NCBI GenBank assembly: GCA_964343805.1
Contig: CAYFLR010000035.1
Coordinates: 1-60,452 of the forward strand
Length of the DNA stretch: 60,452 bases
Direction: 5' to 3'
DNA from: CAYFLR01 sp964343805
Lineage (GTDB): Bacteria; Bdellovibrionota_B; Oligoflexia; CAYFLR01
Positions 51,853-60,437 of this stretch are shown piece after piece (the stretch's first letter is position 1; each line of letters opens with the position of its first letter). A program made the translations under genes and the position numbers. The notes below the pieces were generated by a model. The model did no database searches and had not been told where the DNA came from. It saw only the letters and a program-made list of their open reading frames with translations.

Positions 51853-52764
51853 TTAACTTAAATAATGGATAATAGATGGAGTCACATCCACCAATGAAGC
51901 AATCTTCAATGGAAAGAATTTTCTTCCTTTTCCAAAACAAAGCAAGGGAATTTCATTCATGGTGTGAATCTTAGTGGATTTATCCTCCAGGTTTCCATGA
52001 TCAGAGGTAATGAGTAAAGTGGTGTCTTGATCCATTTTATTCACCACCGTTTCTATGAAGATAGCTAAGTTTTTGATGAGCTCCACACACTCCTCGTAGC
52101 TTTTTTTATGACCGTAGATGTCGGTTTGAAAATACTCGTAGAGGGTAAGATCAAAATGCTGTGATCTTTCAGCTAAGATCTCTCCGGCTCGATCTGGCGT
52201 GAGGGTTTTAACTTCCAGCCCCTGTTTAAGTAGGAGCTTGTTGCTGTAATCTTGGTAAATCGCCTTTGCTTTCCATAAATCCGATAGCCCGTAAGGGTTC
52301 ATTTGGTTAGCCAGTAACAAAGTGGTGGTGACTGACACTAAGGGTCTTCTGGATATTGAAGAGGAGACAACTAATTTACCATCCTCTTGCAGTTTAATAT
52401 CTCCTCTTTTAAAAAACTCATCCTTCATGGGGTAGGCGTTGATAAAGGTGGGTCTTTTACCTTTTTCTATAAGACCTTTGAACAGGTTCTGGCCATAGAG
52501 GGTTTTACGAATCTCTGAACCAGGAAAGGCCGGTTCATGTCTTTTTAACTTTTTCGCAATATTAATACCTGAAAAGAGTGTGGCCTGTCCTGAGGCGCTT
52601 TGAGGCTCACCAGGAACCCCTAGTAAACAGTCGATGGGCTTTATAGTGGCATTGGGGGATAGGTTTTTAAAACCTTCATAAAGTGGCAAAAAGGGAGATT
52701 TGACCTCCCAAAAAGGGTTGTGGGAATCAGGCAGGCCGATCCCACAACCATCTAGAAACATCAT
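51853..52764 (-). CDS. alkaline-phosphatase-superfamily metalloenzyme (phosphomutase-like)
   Basis: 303 aa. The metal site MMFLDGCGIG, the probable nucleophile region SASGQATLFSG and TSDHGNLED match the metalloenzyme superfamily that includes cofactor-independent phosphoglycerate mutase. It is much shorter than that enzyme and lacks its inserted domain, so the reaction is not fixed; phosphatase, phosphomutase or hydrolase are possible. No signal peptide. It lies just after the glycine-rich secreted protein gene on the same strand. Confidence 0.75.
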   Translation of the reverse strand: MMFLDGCGIGLPDSHNPFWEVKSPFLPLYEGFKNLSPNATIKPIDCLLGVPGEPQSASGQATLFSGINIAKKLKRHEPAFPGSEIRKTLYGQNLFKGLIEKGKRPTFINAYPMKDEFFKRGDIKLQEDGKLVVSSSISRRPLVSVTTTLLLANQMNPYGLSDLWKAKAIYQDYSNKLLLKQGLEVKTLTPDRAGEILAERSQHFDLTLYEYFQTDIYGHKKSYEECVELIKNLAIFIETVVNKMDQDTTLLITSDHGNLEDKSTKIHTMNEIPLLCFGKGRKFFPLKIASLVDVTPSIIHYLS

Positions 52765-52790
52765 GATCAGTCGCTTGCTGATGGTTTCTC

Positions 52791-54140
52791 CTATTTTATA
52801 GTGTGGTTTTTCACCACTTCTAATTCGGTTTCATAGCCATTGAAACGACGTTTAGTGATCAGCCTTATGCGGATCTTTTTTCCCTTCTTTAAGTACTTGG
52901 CTTTGATGGGAAGCTGACCCACCCTGATGGTTAGAGCTTCAGCTGTTACATCTATGAGCTCGGGGGTTACAGGACCAATAAATTTCGAGTTATAATAAAT
53001 GTAGCCTTTTACAAAGTACTTGATATCGAAGGAGGTATTGATCAGATGAGAAATGGCAGAGTGATCGGTAACCACAGCAATTAAATCGGTTCCGACCCCA
53101 CTGATGGAAGTGAGTTCGAGGTTTTTCACTTCCAAGGATTTAAACGCATTGTTAACAATAATTTCGGTGGTTCCTGCATTTTCCATGACTTCATAATCGA
53201 GCCAAAGATCGCTAGGAAAGCGAACTGTGAGTGCTCCACTTTGATCTAGAGTCACGTAAACATTGAGTCCAGCAAAGTCGGCCAGAGGGCGATCGGCATT
53301 CCAAATGAATTGCAGTTCTTTTTCTATACGTCCTTCATAGAGATAGAAACTATTTTTGATATAAGATCCGGGGGCAAATAGGCCAGTGGCTCCTGGCTGA
53401 ACACTCCATTGTAAATTAGAAAGAGTGAAAGGTCCGTTGGTCATGGAGACCATCGGAACATTGGCTGCTGGCAATGTCGCTTCTAGGAGAGCGGGGCTTT
53501 CAATAAGATAAATATCTCCCATTCCTCCATCGAATCCATTGGTTCCACTTGATCCCCTCTTACCATCTCGTCCATCACGACAACGATAGTGATCGGAATA
53601 GCAAGTTTGATGAGTGTTCCCATTACCATCCACGGTAGTGGTACAATGCTCCACTGTCCAAAAATGATCATAACAGCGGCAACCTCGTCCACCCCGTCCA
53701 TAAGTTCCTGCCTGCCCGCCTTTACCGGGAGCGGCATTGACAAATATATTTTTTATATCTTCAATATTTTGAAAATACACAATCAAAGAGGCGCTACTTC
53801 CTCCATTTCCTCCATTTCCAGCATTTCCGCCATAGCCTCCTCGGGCTCCTCTGAGATCATTCTCCGGGCGATAGGGCTGATGACAGTACGCGGCATCTTC
53901 CCCGTTCTTTCCATCTGTGCCATCTTCTCCATCTTGTCCACTCAGATTGAGATTTACAAAAGTGGGGCCTGCAAAAATGGTACGATCTGCTGGGGTAGAA
54001 GGTGTCCAGCCATTCATTCCATGGGCACCACTGCGTCCATCCAGACCAAATTGTCTTTCAAAGGCTGAAGCGCTGCTGATGGTTAATAAACTTAAAATAA
54101 GGGTCAAAAATGTTAACGTAAGTGCTTTAGGTAAGCGCAT
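52791..54140 (-). CDS. exported protein with glycine-rich collagen-like segments
   Basis: 449 aa from the ATG at 54140, which follows GAGGAGGAG; a start at 54191 would add 17 residues and is less likely. Signal peptide: ALTLTFLTLILSLLTISSASA. The N-terminal 200 residues hold blocks with Gly at every second or third position (GLDGRSGAHGMNG, GQDGEDGTDGKNG, GGNAGNGGNGG, GRDGKRGSSGTNG). They are broken by a Cys/His/Tyr-rich insert (RGCRCYDHFW, HQTCYSDHYRCRDG). The C-terminal half is beta-rich. No family recognised; probably a surface or matrix protein. Confidence 0.75.
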   Translation of the reverse strand: MRLPKALTLTFLTLILSLLTISSASAFERQFGLDGRSGAHGMNGWTPSTPADRTIFAGPTFVNLNLSGQDGEDGTDGKNGEDAAYCHQPYRPENDLRGARGGYGGNAGNGGNGGSSASLIVYFQNIEDIKNIFVNAAPGKGGQAGTYGRGGRGCRCYDHFWTVEHCTTTVDGNGNTHQTCYSDHYRCRDGRDGKRGSSGTNGFDGGMGDIYLIESPALLEATLPAANVPMVSMTNGPFTLSNLQWSVQPGATGLFAPGSYIKNSFYLYEGRIEKELQFIWNADRPLADFAGLNVYVTLDQSGALTVRFPSDLWLDYEVMENAGTTEIIVNNAFKSLEVKNLELTSISGVGTDLIAVVTDHSAISHLINTSFDIKYFVKGYIYYNSKFIGPVTPELIDVTAEALTIRVGQLPIKAKYLKKGKKIRIRLITKRRFNGYETELEVVKNHTIK

Positions 54141-54251
54141 AATCTCCTCCTCGTGTTTATGGATCTGTTTTGCTCTGAAAATATACTCCATCGGCCCCTA
54201 ATAATCCAGCTCCTTTTGGTAAACGTTTTGAAACTGATGGGTAATTTTGTA

Positions 54252-54296
54252 GGGTGATTACCAGGGCTTTAAGGGTATACACTTGATTAATCACCC
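54252..54296. promoter_or_regulatory. 9-bp inverted repeat between divergent genes
   Basis: GGGTGATTA (54252-54260) and TAATCACCC (54288-54296), perfect arms 27 bases apart, in the intergenic region shared by the glycine-rich protein gene and the amidohydrolase gene. Candidate operator. Confidence 0.35.
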
Positions 54297-54350
54297 ACTT
54301 CCATGTATTTTTTTTACTACCATTTTCTGTCCCGTTTTTAGGAGTCAGTC

Positions 54351-55817
54351 ATGCCTTATGTTATTCGGAGTCAATTTGTAATTAATGATCCTGCAAAGCC
54401 GCAACCTTTGGTGGATGGTTATATTATCTATGATGAAACGGGAGTTAGAGAGGTTGGTAAATTTAATAAAGAGGCAGAGAAGCTTCTGATAAAGGACTTG
54501 GGAGCTTCTCTAGAAGTAATAAAAAGCGAGTCATTAATACAAAGTAGTACCAAAGATGAACCGATTCCCAAGCATAAAGCCCTGCTCCTACCAGGTTTTA
54601 TTAAAGCCCATGGTCATGATCATGAATCTCCGATCATAGGAATTGCGAGAGATGTTCCTCTCACCACCTGGTTAGATGAATCAGTGAATCCCTTCACCTC
54701 TTATATTCAAAAACATATGGAGGAGCTCACCACCCGATTTGGATACTCTCCCAACTACCTTTCATTCCTAAAAAGTCGCATGGATGATGTGTATTATGGC
54801 ATTACCGCCAGCCTTTCTCATCTTTGTAACTATGCAAAGAACTTTGCTGACGAACTGGTAGCAGCTAACGATCTTCTAACCACCCATCTTACCATTGCGG
54901 TGGGATCACAAGATCGTAATTTTTATAAAGAGGTTCTGGATCAGCCCTATGCTAAAGCGGTGGATCGACTTAATAATTATTTAAGTCGGCATGGGCAAAA
55001 CCCCCACGTGCGTTTTATTCCAGGGCCTGATCAAGACTTTTCCAATAGCCCAGAGATGTTAAAGGCTCTCAAGAAATGGGCCGAAGAGCAGAAGAGTCTT
55101 ATTCATATTCATAGCTCGGAAGAGAAAAAAACCACCGCCTGGTTCAAAGAGAAGTACCAAGTTACTCCGGTGGAGTACCTAAGTGAAATCGGTTTTCTAG
55201 ATGATTCCACCCTGATCGCCCATCAGGTGCAGTGTACGGAAAACGACCTCGATCTGCTGCAAAAAAATAGGGTGGGCATTGTTCATAATCCCACTGCCAA
55301 TACCATATTAGGTTCGGGAATGCCTCCCGTACTAGAAATGCAAAAACGTAATATTCGAGTGGCCATTGCCACCGATGGGAGTGGATCTTCCGATAATCAA
55401 AATATCATTGCAGCTGCTCGACTGGCCGCTCAGTATCAAAAGGCCTATCATCAAGATCCGGCTGTTTTACCAGTCAAAAAACTCCTGCAAATGATCACCA
55501 CCATCCCTGCCGAAATGCTCAGGCTAAATAAGGGGTCCCTGCTTCCGGGTAAAGATGCGGATATGGTTTTAATTGATCTCTCAAAACCAAATCTCATTCC
55601 TTCTTATCCTGAAACCATTTTAGAAAACCTCTTTTGGGCCTCTGATGGCAGTGAAGTGAACACTGTCGTGGTAGGGGGTAAAACCATTCTGCAAGATAAA
55701 AAATACCTCACGGTGGACGAAAGTAAGGTCTTCTCCCAAATCGAAGAACTGGCCGGGGGTCTATTTAAATATAAAGCCAAAGCCAAGAAAATTAAAGGCA
55801 CCGGAGCCCATCAGTAG
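54351..55817 (+). CDS. amidohydrolase (guanine deaminase/SAH deaminase-like)
   Basis: 488 aa metal-dependent hydrolase of the TrzA/MtaD/GuaD branch. Metal-site motifs: FIKAHGHDHE, LIHIHSSEE, LIAHQVQC and the Asp in AIATDGSGSSDNQN. The C-terminal composite beta domain starts KGSLLPGKDADMVLIDL. Likely deaminates a purine or related ring compound in the cytoplasm. The HGHDHE motif differs a little from the common HxHxxQ, so the substrate is left open. The ATG at 54351 follows AGGAG. Confidence 0.85.
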   Translation: MPYVIRSQFVINDPAKPQPLVDGYIIYDETGVREVGKFNKEAEKLLIKDLGASLEVIKSESLIQSSTKDEPIPKHKALLLPGFIKAHGHDHESPIIGIARDVPLTTWLDESVNPFTSYIQKHMEELTTRFGYSPNYLSFLKSRMDDVYYGITASLSHLCNYAKNFADELVAANDLLTTHLTIAVGSQDRNFYKEVLDQPYAKAVDRLNNYLSRHGQNPHVRFIPGPDQDFSNSPEMLKALKKWAEEQKSLIHIHSSEEKKTTAWFKEKYQVTPVEYLSEIGFLDDSTLIAHQVQCTENDLDLLQKNRVGIVHNPTANTILGSGMPPVLEMQKRNIRVAIATDGSGSSDNQNIIAAARLAAQYQKAYHQDPAVLPVKKLLQMITTIPAEMLRLNKGSLLPGKDADMVLIDLSKPNLIPSYPETILENLFWASDGSEVNTVVVGGKTILQDKKYLTVDESKVFSQIEELAGGLFKYKAKAKKIKGTGAHQ

Positions 55818-55894
55818 TTCAATTCTATAGAGAAAACTCCCAAAATATGGTAAAAATAACTGATCTGCATTGAAATTATTCTAGGAGGGGTATC

Positions 55895-57898
55895 ATGTCT
55901 GCTCGTTCGGCTCGTAGTGCTTTTCGTTCCTTTGCCTTTATATTGGCGATCTTTGGCACCTTATCTCTGATTGGCTTTATGGCTTGTGATAAAAATTCTG
56001 ATGATGAGAGTGAGGATGAAAAGAGCGAAGAAGCCAAGAAGGAAGAGGCGGACGATGAAGAAAAGGACGGTGATAAAAAAGACGCCAGCACACTTGAAGG
56101 TCTTTCTGGTGAAGTGGTCATTGATGGAACCTCCGATCCTTTAGCTGATGCGGATGTTTATGTCCTAGGTAGTGTTGATGATAAAACCACAACCGATGAA
56201 AGTGGATCCTTTGTTTTAGCTATACCAGAAGAAGCTTCACTGCTTAAAACAGAAGAGATCAAAGTCAGTATTGTTATCTCTAAGGCTGATGACAAAGAGC
56301 CTTATGGGAAAAAATTAGATGATGTGGTCTTAAAAAAAGAGAATCTCGGTACTATAAAAGCTCTTGAATTGGGAAAAATCTCGGGTAAATTTCTACTCCA
56401 TGGAAAAACTGATCATGTGGGTATAGATGTTTATATACCCGGAACCTCATTTTCCGCCAAAACGGATCATGATGGAAAATACACCATCTCCTATGTGCCA
56501 GCAGGAACTTGGGCTTCTTTAAGGGCTGATTATGACGGTTATAAAAGTAAAGAGATGGAACAGATCGAAGTGGCTTCTAAAAAGACCACTGAACTGGAAG
56601 AGTTTAGTTTGGCTCCTTCCACTGGGGCTGAAGGTACATTTACCATTAATGAGGGGGCCACTACTTCCATCGATTTAACTGTCACACTCAACTTTGAATA
56701 CACCGAAGATAATATTAAAATGATTGTGTCTGATGATCCCCAGTTTATTGGGGCCAATTGGGAAAATGTAACTAAAACAAAAAGCTGGACTTTCGAAACT
56801 CCTGGTTTAAAGAAACTTTATGTCAAATACCGAGATAAGGATGGTTTTGATAGTGCTCCCCGAATGCAGGAAATTACGGTGGGGAATGTGACACCCGAGG
56901 GTCAGGTTGTGGCTGTTTCCTTTTACCCACCAGCTGGCTCTTTTGATTCAGATCAGAATATAACTTTAACCACGGCAACTGAGGGGGCTACAATATACTA
57001 TACTATCGATACCAGTACCCCCTCCACCAACTCGATCGAGTACACGGGGCCGGTGGCTATCACTGGATTTGGCACCAGTAAAACCATTAAAGCCATCGCC
57101 ATAAAAGATGATATGAAAAATTCAGATATCTCCGCTGGGGTTTTCGAAATTAATAGTCAAGCCGCTACGACTACCTTCTCACCGGTTGCGGGCCATTCCT
57201 TTTCGGGAAATCAAACCATCACCATTGCCACCACCACCACGGGAGCCACTATTTATTATACAACCGATGGGACCGATCCCTCTACTAGTTCGTCCACCTA
57301 TTCTAGTCCCATAGCTATCTCCTGCAATGCCATGACGGATGTGGTGATTAAAACCTTAGTAGTTAAGACCGGTCTAGTAAATTCTTCCATTGGAAGTGCC
57401 ACCTATGGTTTTTCCCAATGTCCTTTGATTATCTATCAGACACCAGTTGTTTATGATGGTGCTTTAGGAGGTCGAGGAGGAGCCAATAGTAAATGCCTCG
57501 CTGAAAAGCCTGATGAAATTGTTTGTAACGGGATAGCGGCTTTTATCTCTATTGATAGTTCAGATAAGCTCACTAATTTACCCACCAATGAAGGCTTTGA
57601 TGGTACTCAACCCGTCATAGGACAATTTTCTGATAATGTGGTTAAGAGTTCTTTCAATGATTTGGTTTCGGCGACTCCCAATGAGACTATGTCCGACGCC
57701 ACCGGGGTATCTGATGAATTTTGGACTGGTAGTACCACTGCTGGGGGCGAAGCAGAAAACTGTTCAGGATGGACCTCTTCAAATATCGGTGAATTTGCTA
57801 AAGTAGGAGATTATACTGTATTGGATGTGAGCTGGAAGAGTAAAACTACCACAGTAACTTGTATGCAAGAACATCCGCTGTTATGTATTTGTTACTAG
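55895..57898 (+). CDS. multidomain lipoprotein (carboxypeptidase-regulatory-like, chitobiase-C-like, lectin-like end)
   Basis: 667 aa. Signal peptide with lipobox GFMAC and a strongly acidic/lysine-rich spacer (DDESEDEKSEEAKKEE). Two carboxypeptidase-regulatory-like modules follow (LSGEVVIDGTSDPLADADVYV and SGKFLLHGKTDHVGIDVYIPG), then two chitobiase C-terminal-type repeats (GATIYYTIDTSTPS, GATIYYTTDGTDPS). The C-terminal domain has GALGGRGGANSKC and ENCSGWTS, resembling DUF1554/C-type-lectin-like modules seen in Leptospira surface proteins. Probably a surface-binding protein. AGGAGGGG precedes the ATG. Confidence 0.82.
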   Translation: MSARSARSAFRSFAFILAIFGTLSLIGFMACDKNSDDESEDEKSEEAKKEEADDEEKDGDKKDASTLEGLSGEVVIDGTSDPLADADVYVLGSVDDKTTTDESGSFVLAIPEEASLLKTEEIKVSIVISKADDKEPYGKKLDDVVLKKENLGTIKALELGKISGKFLLHGKTDHVGIDVYIPGTSFSAKTDHDGKYTISYVPAGTWASLRADYDGYKSKEMEQIEVASKKTTELEEFSLAPSTGAEGTFTINEGATTSIDLTVTLNFEYTEDNIKMIVSDDPQFIGANWENVTKTKSWTFETPGLKKLYVKYRDKDGFDSAPRMQEITVGNVTPEGQVVAVSFYPPAGSFDSDQNITLTTATEGATIYYTIDTSTPSTNSIEYTGPVAITGFGTSKTIKAIAIKDDMKNSDISAGVFEINSQAATTTFSPVAGHSFSGNQTITIATTTTGATIYYTTDGTDPSTSSSTYSSPIAISCNAMTDVVIKTLVVKTGLVNSSIGSATYGFSQCPLIIYQTPVVYDGALGGRGGANSKCLAEKPDEIVCNGIAAFISIDSSDKLTNLPTNEGFDGTQPVIGQFSDNVVKSSFNDLVSATPNETMSDATGVSDEFWTGSTTAGGEAENCSGWTSSNIGEFAKVGDYTVLDVSWKSKTTTVTCMQEHPLLCICY

Positions 57899-59238
57899 TT
57901 TTTAAGTACCAACTCATCTCCTGGAACATCTTCAAAAATAGCACTTTGATCCTCTATGGAGGGAGCAGGAAAATCCTCTTTGCCAACCCAATTTTGATGA
58001 TACTTTTCTTCCAGAACTTTTTCAGGACATTTTGAAAAATTCTTCTCTCCCGCTTTTTGGCAGACTCCCTCTGGGGCCGTAAGATCCTCAAAGGAGGGGG
58101 CGCCTTCACTGTTAGCAGATGGACCTGCTATGATATTGCCATCGGCATCGAGATAAAAAAGTCTCATCCAAAGAACATCCACCACTTTGAGCATTTGAAA
58201 GTAGAGACGATCAAGATGAATGAGTCTTTTAAAATAATCTCGCTTTTCCGCCTCTCGTTCCAGGTCCTCTTTTTTATAGATAAAAAGACCCTCCATTTGA
58301 ACCAGATCCGCGGCTTCTTTTTTTTCTGCCAAGATGGTGAAGTGATATGACTTTAAGAAGTGCTTATGTTCACTCTGCTCATTAGAGATAATGGTGAAAC
58401 GTTGAAAATAACAGTTTTCGGGGGTGAGGGAGTCTAGGCATTTTTCTATGGAGGTGTTGTTTTTAAATTCAAAGAGAGCTTGTCCTTGGAGTTCATATCT
58501 TTTTGGAACTGTTTCAAAGTAAGCTGCCCCCATGGTTAGATCTGGTAGATAAACCCAGGAAAAGGGAATGATGTTTTCACTCTCATCTCTTTGCCAAACG
58601 CGGATAGTGGCAGGGTAAACTGTTTTCCGCTCTTTATTCCAGTAGCCCACACCCACGTTGTCAGCGAAAGAACTAAAACTAATTCGGTGATAAAGGTCTG
58701 CATTAAACCCCTTGGAGATGACCTTTTGTTCTTTCATGAAAGCGGGGGTGCAGTAGAGATTGGGAATGAGCTTCTTTTCATCGGGGAGATCTTCGCATTT
58801 AAAGTCGTCTCCTTTTTTCGCTACGGATCCCATCACTAGCTTGGTGGGGATTTTGGCGATTTTACAGGATCTTTGAATGATGGGCTTTACAAGAAAATTA
58901 ATGCTATTTGATTCACAAGGTTTATCTTCTAAACTCACAAGTTTTGGAGAGGCTTTGGGCGAATTCTTAGGTGAATTTTTGGGTGATGCTTTGGGACTGG
59001 CGTTGACCTTATACATGGTGGTCAAGTTAACCCCTCTTAAATCAGGTACCTTTTTAAAAGATGTGATCTGATTGGGTGGGGAGTTGGTGTGAGAGTTGTT
59101 ATTATCATTGGTTTGCACGGGACTGGGGTTGTCTTTTTTTTCTGTTTCGATATTAGTAAGAGTCTCTTTAGGGTTGCAGTTATTCAAAACTAAAGTGATC
59201 CCTATAAATAGAATAACAAGGTTCAATAGACTTTTCAT
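57895..59238 (-). CDS. hypothetical lipoprotein with xSPK repeats
   Basis: 447 aa. The signal peptide ends in LVLNNC, an imperfect lipobox. A low-complexity Asn/Pro/Ser stalk includes five tandem xSPK units (ASPKASPKNSPKNSPKASPK), then a folded domain with several cysteines and many aromatics that I do not recognise. It converges on the lectin-like lipoprotein gene with a 4-base overlap. It is 6 bases after the TipAS gene, so all three - strand genes here probably form one operon. Confidence 0.75.
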   Translation of the reverse strand: MKSLLNLVILFIGITLVLNNCNPKETLTNIETEKKDNPSPVQTNDNNNSHTNSPPNQITSFKKVPDLRGVNLTTMYKVNASPKASPKNSPKNSPKASPKLVSLEDKPCESNSINFLVKPIIQRSCKIAKIPTKLVMGSVAKKGDDFKCEDLPDEKKLIPNLYCTPAFMKEQKVISKGFNADLYHRISFSSFADNVGVGYWNKERKTVYPATIRVWQRDESENIIPFSWVYLPDLTMGAAYFETVPKRYELQGQALFEFKNNTSIEKCLDSLTPENCYFQRFTIISNEQSEHKHFLKSYHFTILAEKKEAADLVQMEGLFIYKKEDLEREAEKRDYFKRLIHLDRLYFQMLKVVDVLWMRLFYLDADGNIIAGPSANSEGAPSFEDLTAPEGVCQKAGEKNFSKCPEKVLEEKYHQNWVGKEDFPAPSIEDQSAIFEDVPGDELVLKN

Positions 59239-59244
59239 AATGGC

Positions 59245-59688
59245 TTATATCTTTCCCGATTTAAGTTCTTGTTTATAATAATAGTGAACAATGGCATCGC
59301 GAAAGAATTCTGCGAGTCCTGGATGGATACTATCATAATGATCTTTGAAACGTTTATCAGCAAAGTAACCTTCGCCAATTTCCTTCAGCATCAGGGGGGA
59401 ACATTCATAGAAATAGGTGCAAATATGTTGACGCCATTTTTCTACCGTCTCTTGGATAATGGCACTTTTGACGCCTTGATCCATATGATTGACCAAAGTG
59501 CGATTGATGGCATCTGCCTTCTTCTGGATTTGCTCCCAATCCTCCTTGGTATATTGGGACGTCCTTTTTTTTGAGAGTTTATAAGCTTCTGTATCTCCCC
59601 ATTTAGCCTTCGCTTCTTCGGCATACTTGTCATGGATTTCATCCAGTACCTCAGAATTGAGCTTTTTAAGGCGTTTCTTTTTATTCAC
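59245..59688 (-). CDS. stand-alone TipAS-domain protein
   Basis: 147 aa. Nearly the whole protein fits the TipAS drug-binding domain: YAEEAKAKWGDTEAYKLS, KEDWEQIQKKADAINRTL, HICTYFYECSPLMLKEIGEGY and HPGLAEFFRDAIVHYY. TipAS normally follows a MerR-type DNA-binding domain; none is present here or adjacent. It may bind small molecules or peptides, including antibiotics such as thiopeptides. The start overlaps the HIT gene by 4 bases. Confidence 0.82.
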   Translation of the reverse strand: MNKKKRLKKLNSEVLDEIHDKYAEEAKAKWGDTEAYKLSKKRTSQYTKEDWEQIQKKADAINRTLVNHMDQGVKSAIIQETVEKWRQHICTYFYECSPLMLKEIGEGYFADKRFKDHYDSIHPGLAEFFRDAIVHYYYKQELKSGKI

Positions 59689-60080
59689 TCAGGCAGCTCC
59701 TTTTTTAAAAGAGCCAGTGATTTCTCTAAATCCTCTGTTGAAGCAGGTTTGGCTCGTTTAGGATTGAGTTCATTTCCATTATATACCGGAACGAGATGGA
59801 TATGGGCATGAGGTATGAGAAATCCTTCCACAGCTACTCCCACACGTGGGCAATTGAACGCTTTCTTTAGTGCATCCGAGATTAATCTTACTGTGTTCCA
59901 GATCTCTTGATAGCGTTCCTTACTTAAATTAAATAGATCGTCAACCTCTTCATGTGGGATAACTAGTAAGTGGCCTTCATTTATTGGATTGATATCTAGT
60001 ATTGCCATTATGTTGTTTTGATCCCATACTTTATGACAGGGTATTTCCCCTAAGATCATTTTGCTAAACAGGCTGGCCAT
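59685..60080 (-). CDS. HIT-family nucleotide hydrolase/transferase
   Basis: 131 aa. Histidine-triad motif HAHIHLVP in VEGFLIPHAHIHLVPVYNG, preceded by INEGHLLVIPHEEVDDLF. HIT proteins hydrolyse nucleoside phosphoramidates or dinucleotides. First gene of a probable three-gene operon with the TipAS gene and the xSPK lipoprotein gene. Confidence 0.92.
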   Translation of the reverse strand: MASLFSKMILGEIPCHKVWDQNNIMAILDINPINEGHLLVIPHEEVDDLFNLSKERYQEIWNTVRLISDALKKAFNCPRVGVAVEGFLIPHAHIHLVPVYNGNELNPKRAKPASTEDLEKSLALLKKELPE

Positions 60081-60230
60081 AGTTTCTCCTTTTTTTTTAA
60101 CCAGAATACTTTTTTTTTGAATTCATCGCCAGCTGATTTTCTGCTAGACGAATTTCATTCCATTTGCTAGGTTACCATCTCTTAAATATTTCGATTCCAA
60201 TTCTCGAATATTTAAGTCCTGAATTTTCAG

Positions 60231-60314
60231 GCCTCGGTGGCGGAATTGGTAGACGCGGTAGACTCAAAATCTATTTCTCGCAAGAGAGTGTGGGTTCGAT
60301 TCCCACCCGAGGTA
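60231..60314 (+). tRNA. tRNA-Leu(CAA)
   Basis: Cloverleaf by eye: acceptor GCCTCGG pairs with CCGAGGT (G-T at the first pair), D-arm TGGCGGAATTGGTAGACGC, anticodon loop CTCAAAA (anticodon CAA), a long variable arm (TTCTCGCAAGAGA) as in class II tRNAs and a T-arm with GGTTCGATTCC. Discriminator base A; CCA not encoded. Confidence 0.93.
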
Positions 60315-60317
60315 TTC

Positions 60318-60350
60318 AAAAAAAAGCTCCCATACGGGGGCTTTTTTTTT
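60318..60350 (+). terminator. Rho-independent terminator after tRNA-Leu
   Basis: AAAAAGCTCCC-ATAC-GGGGGCTTTTT stem followed by a T run, directly downstream of the tRNA. Confidence 0.8.
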
Positions 60351-60369
60351 GAGTATCTCAGGTGAGAAT

Positions 60370-60437
60370 GGCTCTTCCCCAATTAAAGGGGCCCCAAACC
60401 CCTTTGATGATTTAGGCTCTTCCCCAATTAAAGGGGC
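60370..60437. repeat. two 23-bp direct repeats with CCCC/GGGG hairpins at the window end
   Basis: GGCTCTTCCCCAATTAAAGG plus GGC occurs twice (about 60370-60392 and 60415-60437), separated by about 22 bases. Each copy can form a CCCC/GGGG hairpin. The array may continue past the window. Confidence 0.8.
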
